Assembly: GCA_026636295.1 (NCBI GenBank)
Contig: CP089453.1
Location: 1,178,001-1,242,000 of the forward strand
Origin: Medakamo hakoo
Lineage: Eukaryota > Chlorophyta > Trebouxiophyceae > Coccomyxaceae
DNA length: 64,000 nt
Direction of reading: 5' to 3'
The notes beneath the pieces are model-generated. The model searched no databases, had not been told where the DNA came from, and saw nothing but the letters and a program-made list of their open reading frames with translations. Each line of letters opens with the position of its first letter. The first letter of the stretch is position 1. Of this stretch, positions 1 through 10,082 are shown piece by piece. The position numbers were made by a program, and so were the translations under genes.

Positions 1-1
1 G

Positions 2-1330
2 GCCTCGCCCACGCGCGCCAAGACGTCCCGCTTCCGCGGCGTCTGCCTCAACTCGGCGACGGGCCGCTGGATCGCCTTCCTGGACAAGTCCGTCAAGCGC
101 GGCCGGTACGTCGGCTCCTTCTTCACGGAAGAGGACGCGGCGCGGGCGTACGACGACGCGGCGTACCGCGTGTACGGACCCGGGGCCGCGCTGAACTGGC
201 CGCTGGTGGCCGGGCCGGACGGCGGCCTCCTGCCCCCGCCGCCGCCGCCGCCGGGCGCCACCCAGCCGGGCGGCCACAAGGGCTCCTCCCAATACCGCGG
301 CGTCTCCCGCCACGAGCGGACGGGCAAGTGGGAGGTCCGCGTCTGGGCCGCGGGCAAACAAAACTTTGTGGGGTCGTTTGACGACGAGGCGGCCGCGGGC
401 CGGGCGTACGACGCGGCCGTGCTGCGCCGGTCGGGCCGGGCGGACGCCCGCCTGTTGGCGCGGCTCAACTTCCCCGAAGAAGTCGTCGCCCGCCGGGCGG
501 CCGCGGCCGCGCGCGCGAGTGGCGTGGCGGGCGCGGAGGAAGAAGGCGGCGCGCCCGCCGACCCGACCACCGCTGCCCCTCCCGCCGCCGCGTCCGCCCA
601 GCCCCGGTCCGGCACGTCCTCCCGCTACCGGGGCGTCTCCCTGAACAAGTCGGCGGGCCGGTGGGAGGCCCGCCTCCACGACCGGGGGCGCAACCATTAC
701 ATCGGCTCGTTCGACGACGAGGGCTCGGCCGCCCGCGCCTTTGACGCCGCCGCCCTGGCGCTGCGCGGTTCCGCCGCGCCCACCAACTTTCCGGCGGACG
801 AGTACAGCCCGGCCGATTTGGCCGCCGCCCGCGCTCGCCTGGGCTTGGCCGCCGCCGCCGCCGTCGCGACGGCCGCGACGGCTGCGGCCGCGCGCGCGTT
901 TGGCGGCGGGCCGGGCGGCGTGGGCGTGCCCCCGCCGCAGCCGCCGCCGCCCGCGTCCCGGCCGGTGACGGCTGGGCCGGCGCCGCCGCCCGCCACGCCC
1001 GCCGCGGACGGTGGACATGCTGCGGACGCTGGTGCAGCGGCGCCGGCGCCCGCTGCATGGGGCGGGAAGCGCCCGCGCTCTGCCGCGACGACGGCGGCGG
1101 CGGCGGCCGCCCCGCCGCCCACGGCCGCCGCCACCATCACGGTGGTTGGCGGCGGCGGTGAGGCGGACGCCAAACGTGCGCGCTTGGACTCGGCGGGCGG
1201 CGTGCCGCGGGCTGCCCTGCCCCTGCCGGGCGGGACGGTGCTGACGGTCGGTGGTGGCGCGGCCGCCCCGCCGCCGCCGACGGTGACGCCCGCGCCAGCG
1301 CCGGCGGGGCCGGGCGTCAAGGCCGAATGA
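2..1330 (+). CDS. AP2/ERF-family transcription factor with three AP2 domains, 5' end outside the window
   Basis: A single open frame runs from the left edge to a TGA at 1328-1330 (442 residues visible). Three AP2 DNA-binding domains are seen, each with the YRGV/FRGV start, a central W-E-A/V-R or WIAF strand and the YDAA/FDAA helix: about residues 9-64, 96-157 and 206-264. A long Ala/Pro/Gly tail with a basic KRPR patch follows and may hold a nuclear signal. Tandem AP2 domains are typical of AINTEGUMENTA/AP2-type plant regulators and their algal relatives, which bind DNA in the nucleus; the target genes cannot be inferred. The true start lies upstream of the window. Domain assignment is firm, subfamily is not. 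Confidence 0.9.
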   Translation, partial: ASPTRAKTSRFRGVCLNSATGRWIAFLDKSVKRGRYVGSFFTEEDAARAYDDAAYRVYGPGAALNWPLVAGPDGGLLPPPPPPPGATQPGGHKGSSQYRGVSRHERTGKWEVRVWAAGKQNFVGSFDDEAAAGRAYDAAVLRRSGRADARLLARLNFPEEVVARRAAAAARASGVAGAEEEGGAPADPTTAAPPAAASAQPRSGTSSRYRGVSLNKSAGRWEARLHDRGRNHYIGSFDDEGSAARAFDAAALALRGSAAPTNFPADEYSPADLAAARARLGLAAAAAVATAATAAAARAFGGGPGGVGVPPPQPPPPASRPVTAGPAPPPATPAADGGHAADAGAAAPAPAAWGGKRPRSAATTAAAAAAPPPTAAATITVVGGGGEADAKRARLDSAGGVPRAALPLPGGTVLTVGGGAAAPPPPTVTPAPAPAGPGVKAE

Positions 1331-1749
1331 GGGGCGGAAACAAACAAGCACCAATGACTGAACAAACAAAGGGCGTATAGAGTGCGTGCGTGTATGGGTG
1401 TGTTCTGTGTGTGTGTGTGTCTTTCTTACAAAAGCGAGTGCGTGTGCTTTTTACGGGATGGAGAGAGAATGAGAGAGAGAGAGAGAGAGTGCGCGCGTCA
1501 AAAAGAGTGTTTTGCCCTCCTTTTATGTACGGTGTGAGAGGGTCTGGAGAGAGAGCGTGTGTGTGTGTGTGTGCGTGTGTGTCTGGAACACCGCCCTGCA
1601 TTCTGGCGTGGTCGTGAAAAGAGAGTGGAGTGTGTGATGAAGGAAAAAAAAAACAACGCTCATCCATCCATCTCCACCGACGGAAATACCGGGGCATCGT
1701 GCACGCACACAGAAAAGGGGGCCCTGACGACACGCTCTCTTCTGCCTCC
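1331..1749. other. Convergent intergenic region with simple repeats
   Basis: This 419-bp stretch lies between the 3' ends of the AP2 gene (+) and the TFIIIC-like gene (-). It holds short GT/TG runs, a GA run near 1470-1488 and a poly-A run near 1647. I see no coding potential or RNA gene; it should contain both 3' UTRs. Confidence 0.7.
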
Positions 1750-2568
1750 TCAGCCCCGCCTCCTCCGCCCGCTTCCCTCCCCAAAACGCAGCACCCGCTC
1801 GGTGTGAGCGAGGTAAGTCCCAGGCGGCGGGCGAGTGTCTTGGGCATGTGTACCGTCACCGCGCGCAGTCCGCCCGCCCTCATCCCCCCCGCCCCCCGCC
1901 TCCTGTCCATTGCCGCCGTGCACAAACAGCCACGAACCGACCGTCTCCTTCCACGTGCCGCGCAGGGCGCGCCCACCGGGGAGGCGGAGCATGGGTGCGC
2001 TCGTTTCCAGGCCCTGTCGCGTGTGTGTGTGTTTGGTCCGGTTGATGTGGAATGGATGGAGACACGCGGGAGGGGTTGGGGTTGGGCCACCATCCACCAT
2101 CCCATCCCATCCCTCCGCCCCCCGTGCCCTCCTCCCGCCTCACCTCAATGCGCAGTTCCCCACCCGCGGGCAGGTCCGCCGGGTCAAGGCCGGCCAGGTC
2201 CACGTAGATGTAGGTGGCGTCCTCGTCGCCTGTGCGAGTTTTTTTTTGTGGTCGGTGAGTTTTTCGCGCGGCCCGGCGCAGAGGTCACTGGCCAGGTGGC
2301 CGGGGCTTGCCCCCCGCCGCCCCGCACCTTCCCGCAGGACGACCTCGCCCGTGTCCAGGGCGTCGTCGGCATCATCAGCCTCTCCCTCATCCAGCAAGCC
2401 AACGGCAGCTAGGAGAGGCGCGGTGTCGAGGGCCAGTGGCGGTGGCGGAGGAACGCGAGCGGCCGCGCCACCATCACGCCCGCTCTCGCGTTGCGTCCGC
2501 CCGCTGGGGCCTGGCGCGTCCTCCCGGCCTGGCGCCTCAGGAGAGGCGTCATGGCTGGTGGCGGCCAT
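1750..2568 (-). CDS. GTF3C6: TFIIIC subunit 6-like triple-barrel protein (GTF3C6/Tfc7 type)
   Basis: Three exons on the minus strand, 2568-2328, 2229-2144 and 2013-1750, join in frame across GT-AG introns to give 196 residues. The N-terminal ~80 residues are acidic and low in complexity. The second exon carries YIYVDLAGLDPADL and the third GLETSAPMLRL, then RGTWKETVGSWLFVH and, near the end, HTERVLRF. This order (beta-strand, GLDT-P-L-L, G-x-W/Y-ET-G-T/S, HT-x-K/R-VL-x-F) matches my recollection of the TFIIIC triple-barrel domain, the part of the RNA polymerase III factor that dimerises with another TFIIIC subunit. The gene is convergent with the AP2 gene and divergent from STRAP. Exon joins keep frame perfectly, which supports the model; the family call rests on motif memory only. 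Confidence 0.72.
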
Positions 2569-2755
2569 GCAGGTGTGTGTCGCAGAGCCTGCCGGGATCG
2601 ATGGTCGGCGCCGAAATCGTTGGTGTGAAAGAGCATTGCCTGTTCGTGTTGGCCGCCCACACTCAGTCACTGTTACTTTCGCCAGGCACTGCTGCAAACA
2701 GCGCCGCGCGCGTGTGTGTGTGTGTGTGTGTGGCGGAACAGCGCTCCACCCAGCC
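2569..2755. promoter_or_regulatory. Bidirectional promoter between TFIIIC-like gene and STRAP
   Basis: Only 187 bp separate the two divergent start codons. A GT dinucleotide run lies near 2712-2731. No TATA box is obvious. Confidence 0.5.
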
Positions 2756-4255
2756 ATGGCCGCACCTCGCCCCGCACAGAACCCGCTCGTATGCCATGGC
2801 CACACACGCCCCATTGTGGAACTGGAGTTTAGGTGAGACGGCGAGGCGGCGGCTTTCTCTTTTTCCTCCACACCTTCCGCCGCCCTTCGCTCACACGCCT
2901 CCCCCTCCCCACCCCGTCCACTCACAGTTCCGTCACGCCGGACGGCTACTTCCTGACGTCCGCTTCTAAGGATGGCCACCCCATGCTGCGCGACGGCGCG
3001 ACGGGCGACTGGGTGGGCACGTTCATCGGGCACAAGGTGTGTGTGTTTGCCTGGCGTTCGCCCTCGGCTGCGCACGCATGCGCTCTGCGAAACAGCGGTC
3101 CACCACGCACTGGTGCCGGCGCCGCCCACGCTGTCCGACCCTCTGCCTGTGCGGCCGAGGGTGCGAGGCTTCCGGCGGGCCGGGCGGAAAGCCGCAGCGA
3201 CGCCGGCGTCCCTCATTCTCAGCGCGGCCCTCCCCACACGCGCAGTCGATCTCTCTCTCGCTCACAAAACACACGCTCCACCAACCCCTTCCACCCGTCA
3301 CACACACTCCAGGGCGCCGTCTGGTCGTGCGTCCTGGACGCGCCCGCCCTCCGCGCCGCCACTGCGTCCGCCGACTTTTCGGCCCGCCTGTGGGACGCCA
3401 TCTCAGGCGACGAGCTGGCCCAATTTCCGCACGCCCACATCGTGCGGACGGCGGCGTTCGCGCCCGGCGGGGACGCCCTGGTGACGGGCGGCTACGAAAA
3501 AGTCGTGCGGGTGTGGGACCTGGGCGGGCCCGGGCCCGGCAGCGCGGCGGCGGCCGAGCCGCGCGACGCGTTCACCGCCCCCGACAAAGTGCGGCACGCG
3601 GCGTACACGGCGGACGGCGGCCTGCTGATGACGACGTACATGGACAGCCCCGGCGTCGGGTGGGTTTTGTTTTATGGCAGTCACATTGTTGGGGGCGCGC
3701 ACCCTCGTGCGGCACGCTACCACCACCACCACTGGGCCGCGCACTCACGGCCCGCGCACTCCGTCACCCCGCCTCGCCAAAAAACACAGGATCTGGGACT
3801 TGCGCGCGGGCGTCCCCGTCGCCTCCCTCCCTACCGCCGCGGTCACGACCTCGCTCGAAGTCGCGGCCGACGGCCGCACCTTCGTCACGGCCGCCGGCAC
3901 CACCGCGGCCGTCTGGGACGCGCGCGCACTCGGCTCCGGCCCCTCCTCCTCCTTCCCCTTCACCTTCACCGTGGAGTCGGCGTCGCTGGCGGCCGCCCAG
4001 GGCCGGCTGGCCGTCGGCGGCGAGGACATGTGGGTCCACGTCCTGGACCTGGCGTCCGGCGCGGAGGTCGACACGTGCAAAGGCCACCACGGCCCCGTGC
4101 ACACGGTCCGCTTCGCGCCCGGCGGGGCGGCGTACGCGTCCGGCAGCGAGGACGGGACGATCAGGATCTGGGAGACGGAGCCGGCGGCGGGCGGCGCGCC
4201 GCCGCCCGGGCCGGCTGCGGGCGGGGCCGAACCCGTCGCGATTGCGGCCGCGTGA
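2756..4255 (+). CDS. STRAP: STRAP-type WD40 repeat protein
   Basis: Four exons, 2756-2832, 2928-3036, 3313-3659 and 3790-4255, give 332 residues. The protein is almost pure WD40 propeller: CHGHTRPIVELEF at the start, then GYFLTSASKDG, TGDWVGTFIGHKGAVW, ADFSARLWDAISGDEL, HIVRTAAFAPGGDALVTGG, a degenerate middle repeat and a strong last one, GHHGPVHTVRFAPGG followed by SGSEDGTIRIWE. The GHTRP start and the FSARLWDA-SGDEL block are hallmarks of STRAP/unrip, the serine-threonine kinase receptor-associated protein that also belongs to the SMN complex in animals. A role as a cytoplasmic or nuclear scaffold in RNP assembly is likely but inferred. Length is close to the animal protein (about 350). 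Intron 2 begins with a GT run and ends in a CA run. Confidence 0.9.
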
Positions 4256-4489
4256 AGTGTGTGGGCGAGCCGCGTGGTGGGGACGCCGGTCTCCTGCTCT
4301 GTGTGGGCGCCCCGCTGGCCTGCACGAGCGCCCCGTGCGCCCGTGCGCGTGTGCGTGTGTAAATGCCGTGAGGTTTCTCTTAGCTGCAGCGTGAAAAAAA
4401 AATGATGCCATCTCGACACACACACCCATCACACGCGCCCACCAAACTAAAAAAACTGCGGTGTTCAGATCCCACCCTCCCCACGCCAA

Positions 4490-5101
4490 TCACGAGCGTC
4501 CCACGCACACACCACCTCGCTCCTCGGCCAGCCCGCCAATCTCAAAGTCGTCGATGATGTCAAAGACGCGCGCCGGGTGTTGGGGTCCGTGGAAGCCCGC
4601 GGTCGCGTCGCCGCCCGCGTTTTTGAGCATGGCGTCCACGCCGCCCGGGTGTTCGTTGACGTACGGGGTGAGGTCGTAGACCTGAGGAGAGGGAGGGAGG
4701 TTTGGTTCGTGAGGTGCCGGGCACGCATCGCCGTTTCGTCTCTTCCAGGCGCGGGTCGAGAGGGCGAAGCAGGTTGGAAGCGTGCCGCGCGCGCAGGAGC
4801 GCGCGTCGAGAGAAAAACCAATTGGGCGCCGTGCCAAGGCGACCGACCCACTCTCCCACTCCACCCGTACCTTGCGGCCGATGACCACCCACAAGTCGTC
4901 CTTGGTCGCATGGCGGGACACCTCCGCCCGGGTGTAGGTCGTGTTTTTTTTAGCGGCGGCAGCGGCTGCGGCCGCGGTCGCTGCAGCGTGCGCGGCGCTG
5001 TTGCCACCGCCCAAGACACGGCCGATCGCCCAGGCGAGGGCAGCGGCAAAGGCTAAGATCAAGCCCGCTCGGAGCGGGTCGAACGCGAGGAGGGCTAACA
5101 T
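4490..5101 (-). CDS. CB5LP: Membrane-anchored cytochrome b5-like protein (CB5LP type)
   Basis: Two exons, 5101-4871 and 4681-4490, code for 140 residues. An N-terminal signal anchor (about residues 8-30) is followed by an Ala-rich linker and one cytochrome b5 haem domain: [33 protein letters not shown] with the first haem-ligand His, and [20 protein letters not shown] with the second His in GPQH. The GPQH-x-x-RVFD-I-DF-IG block is the signature I recall from plant CB5LP proteins, which carry the membrane segment at the N-terminus rather than the C-terminus. It should face the cytosol as an electron donor, partner unknown. Its start is 78 bp below the stop of the NOL8-like gene on the same strand, with no ATG between. 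Confidence 0.88.
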   Translation of the reverse strand: [203 protein letters not shown]

Positions 5102-5179
5102 CTCGAGGCGTGTGTGTGCGTGATCGAAGACAGAAACGCCGGTGTGAGAAGACAGTCGTCGTTTTTTCGTTTCACTTTG

Positions 5180-6950
5180 CTACCCACGCCTGGCCCGCCC
5201 GCCGCCGGCTTTGCGCCCGGCCGCCCGCCTCTTTTTCTTGTAGTCTTCGATCAGCGCATCCCTGTCGGCAGCCCAGGCGGCTGCCGCGACAACGGCTGAT
5301 GGATCGCCCGCGTGGAAGGCGGCCGCGGCTGGGTAGACGGCCGCCCAGGCGGCCGCGGTGTCTGGGTCGTCGCCGTCGTCGTCGCCGTCGGATGCATGCT
5401 GGGCCTCCGCCTCGTCTGTCGCTGCCCCTTCGACTTCGCCGTCGCTGGACGTGGCGGAGGCGGGCGGCGGCGAGGCGTGTGGGAGGGCGGCCAGCGGCGC
5501 GGCCGGCGCGTCTCCACCCTCGGTCGAGGTGGTGGTGGTGGTGGTCGCCGTTGCCGTCGCCGTCGCCGCCGTCACGACCGAAGACGGTGGGCTGGGCACC
5601 GCCACGGCGGGCGCGGCGCCAGAGTCTTCACGCGACGATGCGCTGGACGTGGTGGTGTCTGTGACGGCTGGCGCGGCGGCGGCGGCCGCCTCCTCCTCCG
5701 ACGACGACGGAGAGGCAAACCCGCCACCACCTCTACCGCCCTCCTCCTCCGCCTCCGCCGCGGCCAAGGCTGCCGCGATGGCCGCCACGTCCGTCGGTTC
5801 TTCCGCCTCCATGGGTGCCGCGTCCAGCTCGTCGCTGGCGCCGTCCATCGAGTCGGCGGACGCGGCGGCGGCGGCGGCGGGCGGCGCCTCGACACCACTC
5901 CCACCTTGGTCTTCCTCATCCGACGAGCCTCCAAACCGGGCGGCCGCTTCGGCGGCAGCCCGCGCCCGCGCCGCCGTCAGCGGGTCGTCATCAAACCCAA
6001 ACTCCACAGCGCCCGTGGGCGGAAGTGTCGTCGCCCCCGCCCGTCCCTTGCGCGCCCGTTCCGTCAGTTCCTCGGCGTCGGCCGCGTGCAAGAACCCCGC
6101 CAGCGCCCGCCGGGTCGTCCGCTCCACGTGTGCGGGCGCAGCAGTGGCCGTTGCGGCAGCAGTGGCATCCTGCCGGTAAACAGCGACTGCTTCCACGACG
6201 GGCCGCGGCGCCGGCACAACAGCCGCGAGCGCGGCGGCAGCCGCCTCTGCCTCTGCCCGGCGCTGGGCGGCCGGCGGCGGCGGCAAGGAGGGCGCCGCCC
6301 ACACGTCCGCTGGCCTGTCCGGGCTGCGAGGGAAGGTCGTCGTCCTACAGCGCGCGTCCGCCGTCACGCGCCGTGTCTTGCCGGCGCCTCCAGGCGCGGC
6401 GATGATGAGGGCACCCGGGCGCCAGGGGCGGGGTGGGCGAGACGCAGCGGCCGCGACCGCCGCGGCCGCCTCCACCGCCGCGTCCGTCTCGGCTTGCATG
6501 GCTTGCAGGCGGGTGCTGTAGTCCGGCAAGGCCGCTTCCACGCGCAGTTTGCGGCCGCGCCACGTGCAGCCGTTGTACTAGAGAAATGAGGGAGAGGTGT
6601 GGGCATGATGGCTAGGTGAGTTGAAGCCGTCACGCACCCCCCGCATGCCGTCCCGCCCTCCGCCACCCCCTCCCACACACAAAACTCACCGCCGCCACCG
6701 CCCGGCGCACGGCCGCATCGTCCCTGGGCACCAGGTCCACGTACGCAAAACCGCGGACGGCTTCATCTTCATCGCCGGCTGTTGCGAGTTCGCGCTGCGC
6801 GGCCGTCGGCGGCGGGACGGTCACGGCCGCCACGTCGCCGAAAGCCGAAAAGCGTTGGGTCAGGGCGGCGGGCAGGGCCGAGGCGGGCGGGGCGAAGCCG
6901 GAGATATAGAGGCGGACGGGCGCGGGTGGCGCGCCGTCGCCGTCCTCCAT
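5180..6950 (-). CDS. NOL8: NOL8-like nucleolar RNA-binding protein with N-terminal RRM
   Basis: Two exons, 6950-6690 and 6577-5180, give 552 residues. An RRM spans about residues 12-110, with RNP2 LYISGF and RNP1 RGFAYVDL; the intron splits it before the final [14 protein letters not shown] block. That block followed by A-PDY-RL is characteristic of NOL8-like proteins involved in rRNA maturation. A segment reading [11 protein letters not shown] then [12 protein letters not shown] fits the region after the RRM in plant homologues. The remaining ~330 residues are acidic, Ser/Asp/Glu-rich and Ala-rich, and end in a basic KKKRR tail, a nucleolar-protein style. The P-loop lookalike is not part of an NTPase. 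Family call is good, function inferred. Confidence 0.75.
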
Positions 6951-7911
6951 TTTTTTTTTGTTGCACCCCCGGCTTGGGCGGTGTGTGTGAACGCATGCGC
7001 AACCAAAGAAGAACAAGGTTTTTGGTGAAGGGGGCAAGGGGGACACGACGACTCTCCGCGCCGCCCACCCCGTGCCGTAAAACCGCTCCACCCGAGAGAG
7101 TCCCCCCTCCTTCACCGCACGCGCCGCCTCCGCCCGTGCATGCCCTGCGCAGCACCGCACGCATTCGTCGCACCACTCCGTTCCACGCCCGCCGGTCGCG
7201 CCGCTCGCGTTCCATCCACGCGCCGCGCCCGACCGCCACGCTTTCTGCCTGCGCCAAAAACACCCTTGTTGAGGAACAGCGCACCACACACTACTCAGGT
7301 GAGGGGGTGTGGGAGAGGTGGAGGAAGGGTGCGTGGAGCGGCGGTCGCGGCACACACTCTTGCGCGTCGGTGCGCCCCTCCCGTCCAACCCATCCATCCA
7401 TCCATCCATCCATCCATCCATCCATCCATCCATCCATCCATCCATCCATCCATCCATCCATCCATCCATCCATCCATCCATCCATCCATCCATCCATCCA
7501 TCCATCCATCCATCCATCCATCCATCCATCCATCCATCCATCCATCCATCCATCCATCCATCCATCCATCCATCCATCCATCCATCCATCCATCCATCCA
7601 TCCATCCATCCATCCATCCATCCATCCATCCATCCATCCATCCATCCATCCATCCATCCATCCATCCATCCATCCATCCATCCATCCATCCATCCATCCA
7701 TCCATCCATCCATCCATCCATCCATCCATCCATCCATCCATCCATCCATCCATCCATCCATCCATCCATCCATCCATCCATCCATCCATCCATCCATCCA
7801 TCCATCCATCCATCCATCCATCCGTCGAGACAGCTCCGCCGGCGGGCTCCGGCCCCCGCCCGGGTGAGCACGCCCGCGTCTTCATCGGCTTCGCCCTCGT
7901 CTTCAGAAGCC
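6951..7911. promoter_or_regulatory. Divergent region NOL8-like/beta-amylase, holding a possible 5'UTR intron and the CATC array
   Basis: This 961-bp stretch separates divergent start codons. A clean donor, CTACTCAG before GTGAGG, sits at 7299, and an acceptor, TCGTCTTCAG, ends at 7906, five bases before the beta-amylase ATG. A 5'UTR intron of about 608 nt (7299-7906) containing the whole CATC repeat is therefore plausible. The part from 6951 to about 7298 would hold the two promoters. Apart from the repeat I see no gene. Confidence 0.5.
7390..7823. repeat. Perfect CATC tetranucleotide microsatellite, about 108 copies
   Basis: An uninterrupted run of the unit CATC (GATG on the other strand) covers 434 bp. 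Because the unit is four bases, every frame stays open and reads Pro-Ser-Ile-His or Met-Asp-Gly-Trp; these are not proteins. No imperfect copies are seen inside, suggesting recent expansion and high polymorphism. Confidence 0.98.
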
Positions 7912-9996
7912 ATGGACACCACTGCGACCGCGCCGCCGTCCACGGCGTCGACCGCGACCGCGGCGGACGTCGGCCTGACGACCGCCACTGGCACGCCCGG
8001 CGGCCCGTCGTCCCGGGGCAGCGGCGGCACCAGCCCGGCCGGCACGCCGCCTGGCCCGCGGCCCGCCGCCCCACCACCGCGGCCCGCGTCCCCGACCCCG
8101 CTCCCGCTGTCCGCCCTCGCCTCCCGCCGCCGGGCGGGCGGGCCGACGCCCGTCTTCGTCATGCTGCCGCTCGACACGGTGGACGGCACCGGCGCGTTTC
8201 GGTACGCGGGCTCGCCCTGGTTTGGGCGGGCCCTGGCCTCCCTCGCGGCGTCGGGCGTCACGGGCGTGGCGGTGGACGTGTGGTGGGCCGCGGTCGAGCG
8301 GGCGCCCCGGTGCTACGACTGGTCAGGCTACAGGGCGCTCGTGGCCGCCCTGGCGCCCACGGGCCTGCGCCTGCAAGCCGTCCTCGCCTTTCACGCGTGC
8401 GGCGGGAATGTGGGCGACGACGCGGCCATCCCCCTGCCCGCCTGGGTCATGGCCGCCGCGGAGCGCGACCCGGACCTGTTCTACTGTTCCGCGCCGCGCC
8501 CGGGCGCGGACTGCGCGGGCGGCGGCCGCAACCCGGAGGTGCTGTCGCTCTTTGCCGACACGGCGCCGGGCGCGCTGGGGGACGGGCGGTCCCCCCTGCA
8601 AGCCTACACCGACTTCATGGCCGCCTTTGCGGCCGAGTTTGCGTCCGAGCTGTGGGGCGGCGGGGGTGACGGTGACGGTGGTGGGCCCGACGCGCACGGC
8701 GCCACCACCCCGCCCCTGATCGACGAAGTCGTCATCGGGGCGGGCCCGTGCGGCGAGCTCCGCATGCCGTCCTACTCCGAGCCGCTCGGCTGGCGCTTCC
8801 CCGGCATCGGCGAGTTTTGTTGCGCGGACCGGCGGGCGCTGGCGGCCCTGGCGTCCGCCGCGGCGGCGGCCGGACACCCGGAGTGGGGCACCGGCGGCCC
8901 GTCCGACGCGGGCGACTACAACGCCACCCCCGACTCCACGCCCTTCTTCCGGGGGTGGGGCGGCGGCTGGGCGTCGCCGTACGGGCGGTTCTTCACCGCC
9001 TGGTGGGCCCGGTCCCTGGTGGAGCACGGGGAGCGGCTGGCGGCCGCGGCGACGGCCGTGTTTGGGCCCGGCGGCCCGGGGGGCGGCGGCCCGCCCCCGC
9101 CCTCCCTGGCCAGCCTGAGCCTGGCCGACCGCCGGTCGTCCGCGCCGGCGACGCCCGACCGGCCGCGGCCGGTGGGCGGCGGTGGCGCGACCGGCACGCC
9201 GCCGCCGCCGGGCGCTGCCCCCACCCTGCGCCGCGGGCCCCGGTCCGCGTCGCTGCCAGAGGTCCTGGCCGCCGCCGCGGCGGCGGAGGTGGCGGCGCCC
9301 CCGCCCGGCTCGCCCGCCCGGACGGCGACGGCCTCTGCCCCGCCGCCCGCCGGCGCGCGCGCGGCGACCACCGCGCTCCCTCCCCGCCGTCCCCGCCCCT
9401 TCACCCTGGCCTTCAAGCTCGCGGGCGTGCACTGGTGGTACCGCACCCCGTCCCACGCGGCCGAAGCGACGGCCGGCTACCTGAATGCGGGTGGGGATGG
9501 GTCGTCGTACCGAGCCCTTGCCGACGTGGCGGCCCGCTACGGCTTTGCCCTGACGCTGACGTGCTGCGAGATGGCGGATTGCCAGCATCCGCCCGAAGCT
9601 CTGTGCGGGCCGGAAGGCCTGCTGCGCCAAGTGCGCGAGATCGCGGCGGACGCGGGCGTGCCGCTGGGCGGCGAGAACGCGCTGCCGATCATTTACCCGG
9701 GCAGCGGGGCTGTGGACGCGCGCGCCCTGGCGCGGTGCGCCTACAACTCGGACGCGTGGGGGCCGCCCCTGCAGGAGGACGCGCGGCGGCGGGCGGCGCT
9801 GTACGCGGGCGTGGCTGCGCCGCCCACAGGCGCTGGTGGGAGCGGGGCCGGGGCCCGGAACGGGAACGGCGGCGGCGGCGGTGTCTCGCTGCCGCCGCTG
9901 CGCGCAGTGACGTTCTTGCGGCTGAGTCCGGCGATGCTGGAGGGCGAGGCGGCGGCGGCGTGGGCTGAGTTCATGGCGGCCATGAGAGGGGAGTGA
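7912..9996 (+). CDS. BAM: Beta-amylase (glycoside hydrolase family 14)
   Basis: The frame from ATG 7912 gives 694 residues. Beta-amylase releases maltose from the non-reducing ends of alpha-1,4-glucans. All family landmarks are present: [11 protein letters not shown] near residue 80, GVDVWW-like [12 protein letters not shown], the flap and [27 protein letters not shown] with the catalytic acid Glu282, and GENALP with the catalytic base Glu588. [10 protein letters not shown] lies between them. Two features are odd: an N-terminal ~75 residues of Ser/Thr/Pro/Ala with no clear transit peptide, and about 105 low-complexity residues (around 385-492) inserted just before FTLAFKL. It is followed 86 bp later by the Sep15 gene on the same strand. 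Enzyme identity is firm; activity is likely as both glutamates are kept. Confidence 0.93.
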   Translation: MDTTATAPPSTASTATAADVGLTTATGTPGGPSSRGSGGTSPAGTPPGPRPAAPPPRPASPTPLPLSALASRRRAGGPTPVFVMLPLDTVDGTGAFRYAGSPWFGRALASLAASGVTGVAVDVWWAAVERAPRCYDWSGYRALVAALAPTGLRLQAVLAFHACGGNVGDDAAIPLPAWVMAAAERDPDLFYCSAPRPGADCAGGGRNPEVLSLFADTAPGALGDGRSPLQAYTDFMAAFAAEFASELWGGGGDGDGGGPDAHGATTPPLIDEVVIGAGPCGELRMPSYSEPLGWRFPGIGEFCCADRRALAALASAAAAAGHPEWGTGGPSDAGDYNATPDSTPFFRGWGGGWASPYGRFFTAWWARSLVEHGERLAAAATAVFGPGGPGGGGPPPPSLASLSLADRRSSAPATPDRPRPVGGGGATGTPPPPGAAPTLRRGPRSASLPEVLAAAAAAEVAAPPPGSPARTATASAPPPAGARAATTALPPRRPRPFTLAFKLAGVHWWYRTPSHAAEATAGYLNAGGDGSSYRALADVAARYGFALTLTCCEMADCQHPPEALCGPEGLLRQVREIAADAGVPLGGENALPIIYPGSGAVDARALARCAYNSDAWGPPLQEDARRRAALYAGVAAPPTGAGGSGAGARNGNGGGGGVSLPPLRAVTFLRLSPAMLEGEAAAAWAEFMAAMRGE

Positions 9997-10082
9997 GTGA
10001 GGGCACGAGCTTGTAGAGAGTAGAGCAGGTTTGGCGCGGGGGCCGCCCAAAGCATTGAAGCGCTCAAAGCCAGACAAAAGAA

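Noticed and set aside
6360-6460. P-loop-like APGGAGKT in the NOL8-like protein
   Set aside because: No Walker B or NTPase context; the segment fits the region downstream of the RRM in plant homologues.
7390-7823. Telomere or subtelomere repeat
   Set aside because: The unit CATC is not a green-algal telomere unit (TTTAGGG or TTTTAGGG), and ordinary genes flank both sides.
7291-8261. Long frames on both strands encoding repeated MDGW or PSIH tetrapeptides
   Set aside because: They are translations of the CATC array; a 4-base unit with no stop keeps every frame open.
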